Of a stretch of 64,000 nucleotides of DNA, positions 33,860-43,357 are shown piece after piece. Source of the stretch: an uncultured Eggerthellaceae bacterium (GTDB lineage Bacteria; Actinomycetota; Coriobacteriia; Coriobacteriales; Eggerthellaceae). The stretch's first letter is position 1. Every line of letters begins with the position of its first letter. The DNA lies in assembly GCA_944321455.1 (NCBI GenBank), contig CALULI010000002.1, forward strand, positions 1-64,000. Direction: 5' to 3'. The notes below the pieces were generated by a model that saw only the letters and a program-made list of their open reading frames with translations, was not told where the DNA came from and searched no databases. Position numbers and translations under genes: made by a program.

Positions 33860-34870
33860 TTACGGATTGCAGCGACCACAAGGGTCGTAGCCCTGCGTTA
33901 GCAAGGATTCACGTGTTCCGTGATAGCTTTGCTTATTGGATTCTTTCATGTCATCGACCGAAGAACACGTAGGTGTGTGGAATTTCTTCGAATTAGTGTT
34001 AAGCACATAATCTGCTTCAACAGACTGAGTGGTCTCCAACGTAGTTTCACCAACAAGGGCACTATCCCCCGTTGCATAATCAATGGAAATGCTTGGCTGG
34101 ACGTTATAACAATACACGTTAAACGAAACGCCTGCGCCATTGTCCTCAACCGAATAGGCCTCCATCTGAACGCCACTGGCTACCAAATTATCGCCATCAT
34201 AAATAGGTGTTACGCGATACAGCACATGATTTCCCGTGAGGTCAACGTAATCGGCAATCTCATTTTCAAAAGGAAGCATGCCTTCAGTATTTAAGTAGCG
34301 CGTGCCTGTAATCAAATTGCACTCATTGGCGTTTTCGCCTGAGAGTTGATAGCCCAACAGATGACAGCGGTTATAGAGATAATTGCCCTCTACCACCATG
34401 TTATAGCGTACCGTATGCCACCCTGCAGGGCGTACCTCACCAATGCTGCCACGCTCTTCGGTAGGCATTGTTTCAGTACCAATCAAAGCAAAGGCAACGC
34501 CACAGCGCCCTAAGCTATCAAGCGGGCTGTACTCCTCAAACGATGAGCGCGCTTTGTCTTCGTCGCTAAACTGAGGAATATTGTTGTTGATTTCAACATA
34601 GGGACTACCCGAAAATGCAGGGATTTCTTCAAGGCTTACCGCAGATGCTGAAGGGGCCTCTGAATCATCTGCTTGATCGCTTGCAGCATCGGGGGCTGCA
34701 GTAGTTTCTACCTGTTCTTGAGATTCAAGATTGGCAAGTTCTTGAGAATCATCAACTTCTGCGGCGCATCCTGTTAAAAGTGAAACGCTTAATAGAAGCG
34801 AAAGAACAAACGCCAGCAAAGCGTGACGCGAAGAAACCGAAGAAGTAAAACGTGACAATGACAAGCGCAT
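33860..34870 (-). CDS. DNA/RNA non-specific endonuclease lipoprotein
   Basis: This is a surface or secreted nuclease anchored as a lipoprotein: the signal ends LLTGC with Cys35. An acidic, Ser/Ala-rich linker (residues 36-80) precedes the nuclease domain of the NS_2 type. The core NRCHLLGYQLSG carries the catalytic His, and TGTRYLNTEGMLPFENEIADYV and TGNHVLYRVTPI follow. A C-terminal module (TNSKKFHTPTCSSV and DPCGRCNP) holds a Cys and Cys-x2-Cys pattern that may bind metal. The likely role is breaking down external DNA for nutrients or preventing net-like traps; both are inferences. Confidence 0.87.
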   Translation of the reverse strand: MRLSLSRFTSSVSSRHALLAFVLSLLLSVSLLTGCAAEVDDSQELANLESQEQVETTAAPDAASDQADDSEAPSASAVSLEEIPAFSGSPYVEINNNIPQFSDEDKARSSFEEYSPLDSLGRCGVAFALIGTETMPTEERGSIGEVRPAGWHTVRYNMVVEGNYLYNRCHLLGYQLSGENANECNLITGTRYLNTEGMLPFENEIADYVDLTGNHVLYRVTPIYDGDNLVASGVQMEAYSVEDNGAGVSFNVYCYNVQPSISIDYATGDSALVGETTLETTQSVEADYVLNTNSKKFHTPTCSSVDDMKESNKQSYHGTRESLLTQGYDPCGRCNP

Positions 34871-35002
34871 ACCTAATCCCTACATAAACGTGTGGGTTTA
34901 CCTCACACGAAGCAAACCCACACGTGCGCATAAACCATGCACGTTATTGTAAGCATAATCACAATGCTTTTGAAGCGTTGTGAATTAAGGCATTACACAA
35001 GT

Positions 35003-35512
35003 CTATTCTGCGCTATCAGAAGACGTTGCGGTGCGACCAGCATATTCCTGGTCGAGGTCGTAGAGAGCCTTAGCGTCAGAACCGAAGAGCTTCATCTTCG
35101 TAACCATGTCTTCTGCCGTCGTTTCTTCTTCGCCCTGCTCTTCAATAAACCAATCCAAGAACTTCATGGTGCGGAAGTCCTTAACATCGTAAGCAGCAGC
35201 ATAGATAGCGTTAATGAGTGACGTTACATACTTTTCATGTTCCAAGCCTGCCTCAAGTGGCTCGAGATAGTTAGAAAACGTCTTGTCAGGAGCAGCAATT
35301 TCGCCCAAAACAACCTTGCAACCGTTGTCATGGAGATAATCACGAATCTTTAATGCATGATCGCGCTCTTCTGCAGCCTGAATCATGTACCAATTTGCAA
35401 AACCAGAAAGGCCTTCTTCTTCGTAGTAATCAGCGAAGGAAACGTAGAGATACGCTGAGTGGAGCTCCTTGTTAATCTGATCGTTCAATAATTCGTACAC
35501 TTTTGCGTCCAT
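35003..35512 (-). CDS. ftnA: Ferritin (non-heme bacterial ferritin)
   Basis: This is an iron-storage protein that oxidises Fe2+ and stores it as mineral in a 24-subunit shell. The 169-residue chain is mostly helical with the ferroxidase ligands in HSAYLYVSFADYYEEEGLSG, QAAEERDHALKIRDYL, and the later EEQGEEE. It matches the bacterial Ftn type, lacking the Met that binds heme in bacterioferritin. It is a single gene with a spacer carrying short repeats upstream. Confidence 0.93.
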   Translation of the reverse strand: MDAKVYELLNDQINKELHSAYLYVSFADYYEEEGLSGFANWYMIQAAEERDHALKIRDYLHDNGCKVVLGEIAAPDKTFSNYLEPLEAGLEHEKYVTSLINAIYAAAYDVKDFRTMKFLDWFIEEQGEEETTAEDMVTKMKLFGSDAKALYDLDQEYAGRTATSSDSAE

Positions 35513-35563
35513 ATTGTTTCACTTTCTCTTAAACAACATCTTTCGAAAGGCGGTTTGCCCAAA

Positions 35564-35614
35564 GCGTAGCTGAATCCGTAGCATAGTTGGATCCGTAGCA
35601 TAGCTGAAGCAACA
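35564..35614. repeat. Three 17-bp tandem units (GCNTAGYTGRATCCGTA-like)
   Basis: Units at 35564-35580, 35581-35597 and 35598-35614 share GC(A/G)TAG(C/T)TG(A/G)A and, in the first two, TCCGTA. Each is exactly 17 bp and abuts the next. The spacer upstream of ftnA also contains a second, unrelated 17-bp array about 90 bp further on. Confidence 0.8.
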
Positions 35615-35705
35615 CCGCATCACTTTCTCAAAACTGATAGTAACCTTATCAGGCCGAAATGAGGTGCTAAAACTTAAAATTGTGAACACTTATTACAATT
35701 TATAC

Positions 35706-35773
35706 AGGTATTTGAGTAGACAAGGTATTTAAACAAGCGAGGTATTTAAGTAAACAAGGTATTTGATACGAGG
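35706..35773. repeat. Four 17-bp tandem units (AGGTATTT-type)
   Basis: Four abutting 17-bp units (35706-35722, 35723-35739, 35740-35756, 35757-35773) each begin with AGGTATTT and diverge in their last nine bases. There is no spacer sequence between the units, so it is not a CRISPR array. Confidence 0.88.
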
Positions 35774-35778
35774 GAAAT

Positions 35779-35803
35779 AAAAAAGAGCCCTTATTGGACT
35801 CTT
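35779..35803 (-). terminator. Terminator of tRNA-Leu
   Basis: On the minus strand AAGAG-CC pairs with GG-CTCTT with one C/A mismatch, followed by a T run. It lies 12 nt after the tRNA-Leu CCA end and close to the 17-bp array. Confidence 0.75.
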
Positions 35804-35814
35804 AAGATTTTAGC

Positions 35815-35904
35815 TGGTGTCGGAGGCGGGATTTGAACCCGCACACCCGTAATAATGGGCACTAGCACCTCAAGCTAGCGTGTCTGCCGTTCCACCACTC
35901 CGAC
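35815..35904 (-). tRNA. tRNA-Leu (GAG)
   Basis: This class II tRNA has a long variable arm: acceptor GTCGGAG/CTCCGAC, anticodon arm CTAGC/GCTAG with loop TTGAGGT (anticodon GAG), a variable stem with GCCCATTATTACGGGT, T-loop TTCAAAT, discriminator A and an encoded CCA. Confidence 0.95.
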
Positions 35905-35929
35905 ATATGTTGGCGTTGAAGCCTTAACT

Positions 35930-35957
35930 ATTCTAGCAAAGTAATTTCACTGTGCAA
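35930..35957 (-). promoter_or_regulatory. tRNA-Leu promoter
   Basis: TTGCAC (35957-35952) and TAGAAT (35935-35930) are separated by 16 nt; the tRNA starts about 25 nt further. The -35 element belongs to the TTGCA type seen before other tRNA genes here. Confidence 0.65.
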
Positions 35958-36013
35958 GACCCCTTTTTAAGAATTTTTTAAGGTCTCACACCATGCAATC
36001 TGCTGAACGTTTC

Positions 36014-36265
36014 TTATCCGATGGTACCGCGAGGATATACAATCATCAAAGCGATAAGAGAAACAAAGAAAACAACCGCCAAGATAACCGTGATGCGGTC
36101 AAGATTCTTTTCAACAATGCTAGAACCCTGCTGATTGTTATACAAAGAGCTAGCAATCATATCGCTCACGCCTGTTCCCTTGCCCGAATGCAACAGAACA
36201 AACACAATCAGACCAAGGCCCGAGATAACCAATAACACACAAAATATAATTGCGACTACAGACAC
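36014..36265 (-). CDS. secG: Preprotein translocase subunit SecG
   Basis: This is the small accessory subunit of the SecYEG channel. The 83-residue protein has two transmembrane segments with the conserved loop LLHSGKGTGVSDM between them. It is the last gene of gap-pgk-tpiA-gpmI-secG; secG next to the lower-glycolysis genes is a common arrangement in Gram-positive bacteria. Confidence 0.92.
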   Translation of the reverse strand: MSVVAIIFCVLLVISGLGLIVFVLLHSGKGTGVSDMIASSLYNNQQGSSIVEKNLDRITVILAVVFFVSLIALMIVYPRGTIG

Positions 36266-36322
36266 AATATCATCCTTAACTTTAACGAACTCACAAGCAC
36301 GATATTATAAACAATCAATCTA

Positions 36323-37876
36323 TCATTTGACAAGAAGTGATGCTGCGGTCATCTCAAAAGGCACATCAATTCCAATCATTTCCAACAATGTGGGCGCAAT
36401 ATTGGATAACGCACCCTTTTCATTCTTGAGCGCATAACCACGATTGCCGCCATCAATAAGCACCAAAGGAACCTCTGCGGTGGTATGAGCCGTAAAAGGC
36501 GTGCCATCTTCAGCAAGCATGCAGTCAGCATTGCCATGGTCTGCGGTCAGAAGCGCAACGCCGCCCTTTTCTTTCAAAGCACGTAATACCAGATCAACAC
36601 CTGAATCAACCGCTTCAACTGCCTTGATAGCCGCAGGAATTATGCCCGTGTGGCCTACCATATCGCAATTAGCGAAGTTAACAATGTAGACATCTGCTTC
36701 ATCGTTGAGAATGGCGTCATGCAACGTTTGCGCAACTTCTGGTTCGCTCATTTCGGGCTGCAAATCATAGGTTGCAACCTTAGGGGACGGAATCAACACG
36801 CGCTTCTCATTCTTCTTAGGAGTCTCAACACCACCATTTAAGAAAAATGTTACATGAGCATACTTCTCAGTTTCCGCAATGTGGTACTGACGCAAACCCG
36901 CATCCGCCAACACGTCCGCCAAGACATTTTCAGGAAATTCCTTAGGAAATGCCACGGGAGCAGGAATGGTTGGATCATATTCCGTCAGGCAGACGAAACC
37001 AGGCTTTTCCCACTGAGGGCGGTCAAAATGATCGAACGATTCATCACAGAGCGCACGCGTAATTTCACGAGCGCGGTCAGGCCTGAAATTGAAGAAGATA
37101 AAAGAATCATTGGCAGAAGCACCCTGGTAGTTGAAAACCGTTGGCACTACGAATTCATCCGTTACCCCGTCATCATAGGAAGCCTGAATAGCATCTTGCG
37201 CATTGTCTGCCTGGATACCTTCGCCATACCACAGTGCCTTAAAGGCCTGCTCAACGCGCTCCCAGCGATTATCGCGGTCCATAGCATAGTAGCGCCCACT
37301 CATAACACCAATCTGAATATCACAAGCATCAGAAAGCGCAGCCATATGCTGTTCCAATTCAGCAAGGTAGCCTTTGCCCGAAGTTGGAGGAACGTCGCGT
37401 CCATCCATAAAACAATGGATGCGCATGCGCTTAACACCACGCTTTACCGCCATAGCCATCAAAGCATACAGGTGAGCATTGCTGGAATGAACACCGCCGT
37501 CGCTCAAAAGGCCCATGAGATGAAGCGTTGAATCGTTATCAATAACGCGCTGCATAGCGTCACAGAGCACTTCATTATGCTCAAGTGTTCCATCTTCGCA
37601 GGCGTTATCAATGCGGGTGAGTTCCTGAAATACCGTACGACCTGCGCCAATATTTAAATGGCCCACCTCAGAATTACCCATCTGTCCATCAGGTAGTCCA
37701 ACGGGTTTACCTGATGCATCAAGTGTTGTTTTTGAGCACGTCTTGAAAAGTTCATCCAAGCAAGGTGTCTCGGCGCGTGAAATAGCGTTGCCCTCCCCTG
37801 GTTCGGACAAGCCAAAACCATCCATGATGATTAAACAAGCAGGAAGCTGTAATGATGAAGTAGTTGTGTTAGCCAT
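36323..37876 (-). CDS. gpmI: 2,3-bisphosphoglycerate-independent phosphoglycerate mutase
   Basis: This Mn-dependent enzyme interconverts 3- and 2-phosphoglycerate. The 517-residue protein has LIIMDGFGLSE with the first metal ligands near residue 18 and the catalytic serine motif QMGNSEVGHLNIGAGR near residue 62. Metal motifs ADHGNAD and DMVGHTG lie near the C-terminus. The ATG at 37876 follows AAGGA by 7 nt; a longer frame to 37957 lacks one. It is co-directional with tpiA across a 190-nt spacer containing a hairpin. Confidence 0.95.
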   Translation of the reverse strand: MANTTTSSLQLPACLIIMDGFGLSEPGEGNAISRAETPCLDELFKTCSKTTLDASGKPVGLPDGQMGNSEVGHLNIGAGRTVFQELTRIDNACEDGTLEHNEVLCDAMQRVIDNDSTLHLMGLLSDGGVHSSNAHLYALMAMAVKRGVKRMRIHCFMDGRDVPPTSGKGYLAELEQHMAALSDACDIQIGVMSGRYYAMDRDNRWERVEQAFKALWYGEGIQADNAQDAIQASYDDGVTDEFVVPTVFNYQGASANDSFIFFNFRPDRAREITRALCDESFDHFDRPQWEKPGFVCLTEYDPTIPAPVAFPKEFPENVLADVLADAGLRQYHIAETEKYAHVTFFLNGGVETPKKNEKRVLIPSPKVATYDLQPEMSEPEVAQTLHDAILNDEADVYIVNFANCDMVGHTGIIPAAIKAVEAVDSGVDLVLRALKEKGGVALLTADHGNADCMLAEDGTPFTAHTTAEVPLVLIDGGNRGYALKNEKGALSNIAPTLLEMIGIDVPFEMTAASLLVK

Positions 37877-38012
37877 ACGGAATTCCTTATCGAATTTCAT
37901 GTCGTTTTGAACTAGATTGTAATCAAACTTAACTGTTCGTGAACAAGTTGTTAGCAATACTTGATCAAAACTATTTCATAAGTTCTCGCTCAATTTTCAT
38001 CTCATAAGAGAT

Positions 38013-38047
38013 AAAGCGATGCCACAGAAAACCTGCGACATCGCTTT
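38013..38047 (-). terminator. Hairpin between tpiA and gpmI
   Basis: AAAGCGATG pairs with CATCGCTTT around an inner partly paired region. Only three T residues follow on the minus strand, so it may be an attenuating or processing hairpin rather than a full terminator. Confidence 0.45.
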
Positions 38048-38066
38048 TATAGCATATGGGGGCGTC

Positions 38067-38837
38067 TTATGCTTTTGCAGCAGCCTCAATAAGCTGCTTG
38101 AAAGAATCAGCCTTCAGAGAAGCGCCACCAATAAGACCACCATCAATGTTTGCCTGAGCAAGCAACGATTCTACATTTCCCGGGTTCATGGAGCCGCCGT
38201 AGAGAACCTGCATGCCATCAGCCACGTCAGCACCAAACATCTCAGCAACCGTTGCGCGAATAGCAGCGCACACTTCTTCAGCCTGTTCAGGAGTTGCCGT
38301 ACGTCCCGTGCCAATTGCCCAAATTGGCTCATAGGCCACAACAACCTTAGCGGCTTCATCACTATCAAGACCAGCAAGACCAGCACGAACCTGAGCCGTC
38401 ACAAAGCCCAAATAATCGCCGCTATCACGCATAGACAGCGATTCGCCAACGCAGACAATAGGCTTCATATCTGCCGCAATAAGTGCCTTAACCTTGAGAT
38501 TTACCATCTCATCCGTTTCGCAAAACATATCACGGCGCTCAGAGTGACCAACAATGCAATACGTGCATCCAATGTCTTTGATCATAGGAACCGAAATTTC
38601 GCCCGTGAAAGCGCCTGATTCTTCCCAATGAACATTCTGTGCACCTAATTCAATGTCGGTCTTGTCAAAATCAAGAACGGTGTAGACCGAGCGCAGGTCA
38701 ACAGAAGGCGTGCACAGAACAATGTCAACATCATCCCAGTCGCGATTATAGAGATTGCACAGCTGCTGTGACAGCGCAATGGCTTCAGGCACTGTTTTAT
38801 TCATTTTCCAGTTGCCTGCCATCATGTATTTACGCAT
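38067..38837 (-). CDS. tpiA: Triosephosphate isomerase
   Basis: This enzyme interconverts DHAP and glyceraldehyde 3-phosphate, linking the DHAP made from rhamnose to glycolysis. The catalytic residues are visible: Lys in GNWKMNKT, His in IVGHSERRDMF, Glu in VAYEPIWAIGTG, and the phosphate loop YGGSMNPGN. The length, 256 residues, is normal. It starts 9 nt after the pgk stop codon. Confidence 0.97.
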   Translation of the reverse strand: MRKYMMAGNWKMNKTVPEAIALSQQLCNLYNRDWDDVDIVLCTPSVDLRSVYTVLDFDKTDIELGAQNVHWEESGAFTGEISVPMIKDIGCTYCIVGHSERRDMFCETDEMVNLKVKALIAADMKPIVCVGESLSMRDSGDYLGFVTAQVRAGLAGLDSDEAAKVVVAYEPIWAIGTGRTATPEQAEEVCAAIRATVAEMFGADVADGMQVLYGGSMNPGNVESLLAQANIDGGLIGGASLKADSFKQLIEAAAKA

Positions 38838-38846
38838 GCTTTCCTC

Positions 38847-40031
38847 CTATTTCAAAGCTTCTACACCAGGAAGTGCTTCACCCTGAACAAGCTCCATAGA
38901 AGCACCGCCACCGGTAGAAATAAAGGTCATCTTGTCGGCCATGTTGAACTTGTTGACGGCAGCTACGCTATCGCCACCACCAATAATGGTGTCAGCATCC
39001 GCATTAGCAGCAACCGCTTCAGCAACACCTTTCGTACCAGCTTCAAACGATGACATTTCGAATACGCCCATAGGACCATTCCAGAAAACGGTCTTTGCGC
39101 ATGCAATAGCTTCAGAGTAAACTGCAACCGTTTCAGGTCCAATATCAAGACCCATCATGTCATCAGGAATTTCGCTTACCGAACACGTCTTGGTATTGGC
39201 ATCATTTGCGAAGGCATCAGCACATACCACATCGCTTGGAAGCAAAATGGAAACGCCCTTGTTTTCCGCTTTTTCAAGCATGGCAAGTGCGCGATCTTTC
39301 CAATCCTCTTCCATCAAAGACGTGCCAACCGAATGACCCTGCGCAGCCAAGAAGGTGAAGCACATGCCGCCACCAATGATAAGCGTGTCGCACTTATCAA
39401 TAAGCGCATCAATAACCGCAACCTTGTCTGATACCTTTGAGCCACCAAGAATGGCAACGAAAGGACGCTTTGGATCGTCCAACATAGACGTGAGCGTGTT
39501 AACTTCCTTTTCCATCAAGGCACCCGCATAGGCAGGAAGGTATTCAGCAACGCCAGCGGTAGAAGCATGAGCGCGGTGAGCAGCACCAAAGGCATCGTTG
39601 ACATAGATATCTGCAAGAGATGCCAGCGCCTTTGCAAATTCAGGATCATTTTTCTTTTCGCGCTTATCAAAACGAACGTTTTCAAGCAGTGCTACATCCC
39701 CGTTATTCAGCGACGCAACCACTTTCTTGGCAGAGTCACCAATAGTGTCAGTCGCAAAAGCAACGGGCTTGCCCAAAACGCCCGCAAGATAGTCAGCAAC
39801 AGGCTTCAACGAAAACTTTTCTTCATAGCCTTCCCCACTTGGGCGACCCAGGTGGCTGCACAGAATAACGCGAGCACCACGATCAATCAGCGAGGTAATG
39901 GTAGGCAGCGCAGCGCGAATACGCGTGTCGTCCGTAACGGTAGTTCCGTCCAAAGGAACGTTGAAGTCAACGCGGCACAGAACACGCTTGCCTTTCACAT
40001 CAGCATCAGCAAAACTTTTGACTTCGCTCAT
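38847..40031 (-). CDS. pgk: Phosphoglycerate kinase
   Basis: This enzyme transfers phosphate from 1,3-bisphosphoglycerate to ADP. Motifs: [27 protein letters not shown], the nucleotide region [13 protein letters not shown], and the final glycine-rich [22 protein letters not shown]. The start at the ATG 40031 gives 394 residues; AAGGAGG is 12 nt upstream, a little far. The frame could be extended to 40073, but that would take in a terminator hairpin upstream. Confidence 0.97.
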   Translation of the reverse strand: MSEVKSFADADVKGKRVLCRVDFNVPLDGTTVTDDTRIRAALPTITSLIDRGARVILCSHLGRPSGEGYEEKFSLKPVADYLAGVLGKPVAFATDTIGDSAKKVVASLNNGDVALLENVRFDKREKKNDPEFAKALASLADIYVNDAFGAAHRAHASTAGVAEYLPAYAGALMEKEVNTLTSMLDDPKRPFVAILGGSKVSDKVAVIDALIDKCDTLIIGGGMCFTFLAAQGHSVGTSLMEEDWKDRALAMLEKAENKGVSILLPSDVVCADAFANDANTKTCSVSEIPDDMMGLDIGPETVAVYSEAIACAKTVFWNGPMGVFEMSSFEAGTKGVAEAVAANADADTIIGGGDSVAAVNKFNMADKMTFISTGGGASMELVQGEALPGVEALK

Positions 40032-40057
40032 CTTGTTGTAGTCCCTCCTTGAGACAT

Positions 40058-40102
40058 AAACGAAAAAGAGCACCTCACATGCGAGAGGTACTCTTTTCGT
40101 TT
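40058..40102 (-). terminator. Intra-operon terminator between gap and pgk
   Basis: On the minus strand AGAGTACCTC pairs with GAGGTGCTCT (10 bp, one G-U pair) around TCGCATGT, followed by TTTTTCG; the flanks AAACGAA/TTCGTTT extend the pairing. It ends about 27 nt before the pgk start, so only read-through transcripts reach pgk. Confidence 0.8.
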
Positions 40103-40143
40103 CATAATTTCTAATTCATCAACTCAGCAATTCTCATCAGAAA

Positions 40144-41166
<1,023 letters not shown>

Positions 41167-41212
41167 TTAAAAACGAATTGTCTTTGCGACACCGTTTGTT
41201 TTACTAGTGAAA

Positions 41213-41239
41213 ATCATACCACTACTCACTTGATGACAA
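41213..41239 (-). promoter_or_regulatory. Candidate gap promoter
   Basis: On the minus strand TGGTATGAT is an extended -10 element and TTGTCA is 15 nt upstream. The spacing is short but the extended -10 may compensate. Transcription would start about 60 nt before the gap start codon. Confidence 0.45.
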
Positions 41240-41303
41240 GCCCTAAAGGGAAAAGCTCTTCATCAGATAAAGAATTGCTCTGCAAATCATGCAAGAAGTC
41301 TTA

Positions 41304-42251
41304 TTAATTTTCTTCCTGGTTTGCTTGATCTATATCAGCAGCCATTTTCTCCAAACGGCGAACACGATGATTGATGGCAGATTTTGTCAAAGGAGGATCT
41401 GCGTATTCACCTAATTCACGCAGCGTTGCATCAGGATAGCGAACGCGCAAGCGAATATATTCTTGCAACGCACGCGGCAAGGTAGAAATATCTTGATGAT
41501 CAAGCACGGTTTTGATGGCTTGGATTTGGTCAATGGAAGCTTCTGCGGTTTTAGCTTGGTTAGCAATTTCAGCATTGACACGACGATTTACATCATTGCG
41601 CACGCTTTTAATGACTCGTTCGTTTTCCATCTTAAGGGCACTTTGATGCGCACCAACAAGTGCCAAAAATGAAGAAATAGCTGATCCGCTTTTCAAATAG
41701 ATGATAAACGAATTACGACGCGTCATAATTTTGGCGTTAATGCCTCGCTTAGCCATAAGCTCCACAATGTCATCAGCCAGTCTTTGCGTTTCAACAATCA
41801 ACTCAAAATGAAAATCACCACGCGGATTAGAGATAAAGCCGCTCCCCAAAAAAACACCACGTAAATACGCAGCGGCGCAGCATGACTTCTTGACCAAACG
41901 CGGATCAATGCCGCGCTCCAAGCCTTCATCGTTCAAAATACCCAAATCACGCAAGGCACCATTGAGACCTGGCTGAGCAGGAACCTCAATCAACCAGTTG
42001 GGCGTCTTATGCAAAACACTGCGGCGCATGGTCAAATCAGTTTTGAGCGCATACATTTCATGCAACGACTTAATAACGAAGCGCGCAACAACAGGCGCAT
42101 CGGTCACCACTTCTAAGCGGTACTTCCCTGGCCCGCTTACCAGAAGCGTTCCTTCGATACGAATAAGGGCAGCAAGCGTTGCGCTATTGCAATGAGAACA
42201 CGTTGGTTCAACGCGTGAGAGTTCTTCTTTTACTTCTGTCGTGAACGACAA
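41304..42251 (-). CDS. whiA: DNA-binding regulator WhiA
   Basis: WhiA is a conserved Gram-positive protein involved in cell division, in Streptomyces a transcription factor for sporulation. The 315 residues include an N-terminal domain related to LAGLIDADG endonucleases without the catalytic acids, with FLGSGFISNPRGDFH, and a C-terminal helix-turn-helix (LRELGEYADPPLTKSAINHR). The ATG overlaps the yvcK end by 22 nt. It is fourth in the order uvrC-rapZ-yvcK-whiA, the canonical order in Gram-positive bacteria. Confidence 0.95.
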   Translation of the reverse strand: MSFTTEVKEELSRVEPTCSHCNSATLAALIRIEGTLLVSGPGKYRLEVVTDAPVVARFVIKSLHEMYALKTDLTMRRSVLHKTPNWLIEVPAQPGLNGALRDLGILNDEGLERGIDPRLVKKSCCAAAYLRGVFLGSGFISNPRGDFHFELIVETQRLADDIVELMAKRGINAKIMTRRNSFIIYLKSGSAISSFLALVGAHQSALKMENERVIKSVRNDVNRRVNAEIANQAKTAEASIDQIQAIKTVLDHQDISTLPRALQEYIRLRVRYPDATLRELGEYADPPLTKSAINHRVRRLEKMAADIDQANQEEN

Positions 42252-43357
42252 AGCTTAATCACCCCCGCAAACGCTTCAGACAGCGCTTCAGGATCATGCC
42301 AGGTGGGGCGAAGCGGATCGACCATGTTGCGAATCATCACAACAGGACCACGGTTTTGGATAAGCTCAACATCGCGCTGATCAACCTTAACGGGTCTAAT
42401 CTTTGGATTGAGCGAAGCGCCCGTGCGGCTGTCTTCCAACCTGCTAGCCAACGCACCTTTGCCCGCCACTGCTTCAAACGGACCGCTGGAATACGTACGC
42501 CTGCTTGGCTTATCAGCACTGTGGATAAGCACATAGTCAAGCAAGCCTTCCATGCCATGACGCAAAAGCGCATCAACATGCTCGTAGGAATCAAGACCCC
42601 AGGTTTCTCCCTGCTGGTCTGCCAAACTACACACAAAAACAGTCTTGCCCTTCGACTGCGCTATAGCATCCACAATGCCTGGCACCAACAGGTTAGGAAT
42701 GATGGAGGTAAACAGCGAACCAGGACCAAGCACAATCAAATCCGCATTGCGAATAGCACGCAGAGCTTCCACGTAGGGCAAGCATTCGCTGGGAGATTCT
42801 AACCACACCTGCTCAAGCGCCGTCTTCGACTTGCACGCATTAGCCTGACCATGCAAAACGCGCCCATCAAGCGTTCGCGCAACAAGCGTGACGTTGTTGA
42901 GCGTGGAAGGATACACGTAACCCTGCGCATCAAGCAGTTTGCCGCAAATCTTGATTGCCTCAGGAAATGAACCTGTGGCATTCTCTAAGGCAGACAACAT
43001 CAAATTGCCTAAGGTGTGGTTGCGCGCAAATTCGAAACGATACTTAAAAGCCTTCGTCAACGGATCATCAGGATCTTTTGCAAACGCCGCCAAGCACTTA
43101 CGAATATCCCCTGGAGGCGTTACGTGGGCTTCTTCACGTAGAATACCCGTCGAACCGCCATCATCGGCCATGGCAACCACCGCAGCCGTTTCAATACCCA
43201 TGCTTAAAAGCGTGCGAATAGAAACGGGAGCTCCCGTGCCGCCACCAATGACAACCGCCTTGCCTTTGAAGGGTTTTTGCTTGCGCGGATGAAGCGTTCC
43301 AATAGCTTTAAATTTTTCTGTTATAGACGTGTCCGTCTTAAAGGGAGTATTACTCAT
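42230..43357 (-). CDS. yvcK: YvcK-type gluconeogenesis factor (CofD-like)
   Basis: This CofD-like protein is needed for cell shape or gluconeogenic growth in Bacillus; it binds UDP-sugars. It begins with the nucleotide-binding motif VVIGGGTGAPVS near residue 36 and has ADDGGSTGILR, FARNHTLGNLML and GPGSLFTSIIPNLLV. At 375 residues it is longer than B. subtilis YvcK (about 317) because of extra N-terminal and C-terminal segments. The start codon overlaps the rapZ stop by 4 nt (ATGA). Confidence 0.94.
   Translation of the reverse strand: MSNTPFKTDTSITEKFKAIGTLHPRKQKPFKGKAVVIGGGTGAPVSIRTLLSMGIETAAVVAMADDGGSTGILREEAHVTPPGDIRKCLAAFAKDPDDPLTKAFKYRFEFARNHTLGNLMLSALENATGSFPEAIKICGKLLDAQGYVYPSTLNNVTLVARTLDGRVLHGQANACKSKTALEQVWLESPSECLPYVEALRAIRNADLIVLGPGSLFTSIIPNLLVPGIVDAIAQSKGKTVFVCSLADQQGETWGLDSYEHVDALLRHGMEGLLDYVLIHSADKPSRRTYSSGPFEAVAGKGALASRLEDSRTGASLNPKIRPVKVDQRDVELIQNRGPVVMIRNMVDPLRPTWHDPEALSEAFAGVIKLCRSRQK

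Noticed and set aside
35706-35773. Possible CRISPR array
   Set aside because: The 17-bp units abut without spacers, and the units are degenerate; no cas gene is in the window.
36854-37531. 225-codon open frame on the plus strand
   Set aside because: It is antisense to gpmI with no family features; gpmI is a complete, well-conserved enzyme.
38019-38618. 199-codon open frame on the plus strand
   Set aside because: It is antisense to tpiA and has a composition unlike a real protein (many Arg, His, Asn and Cys).
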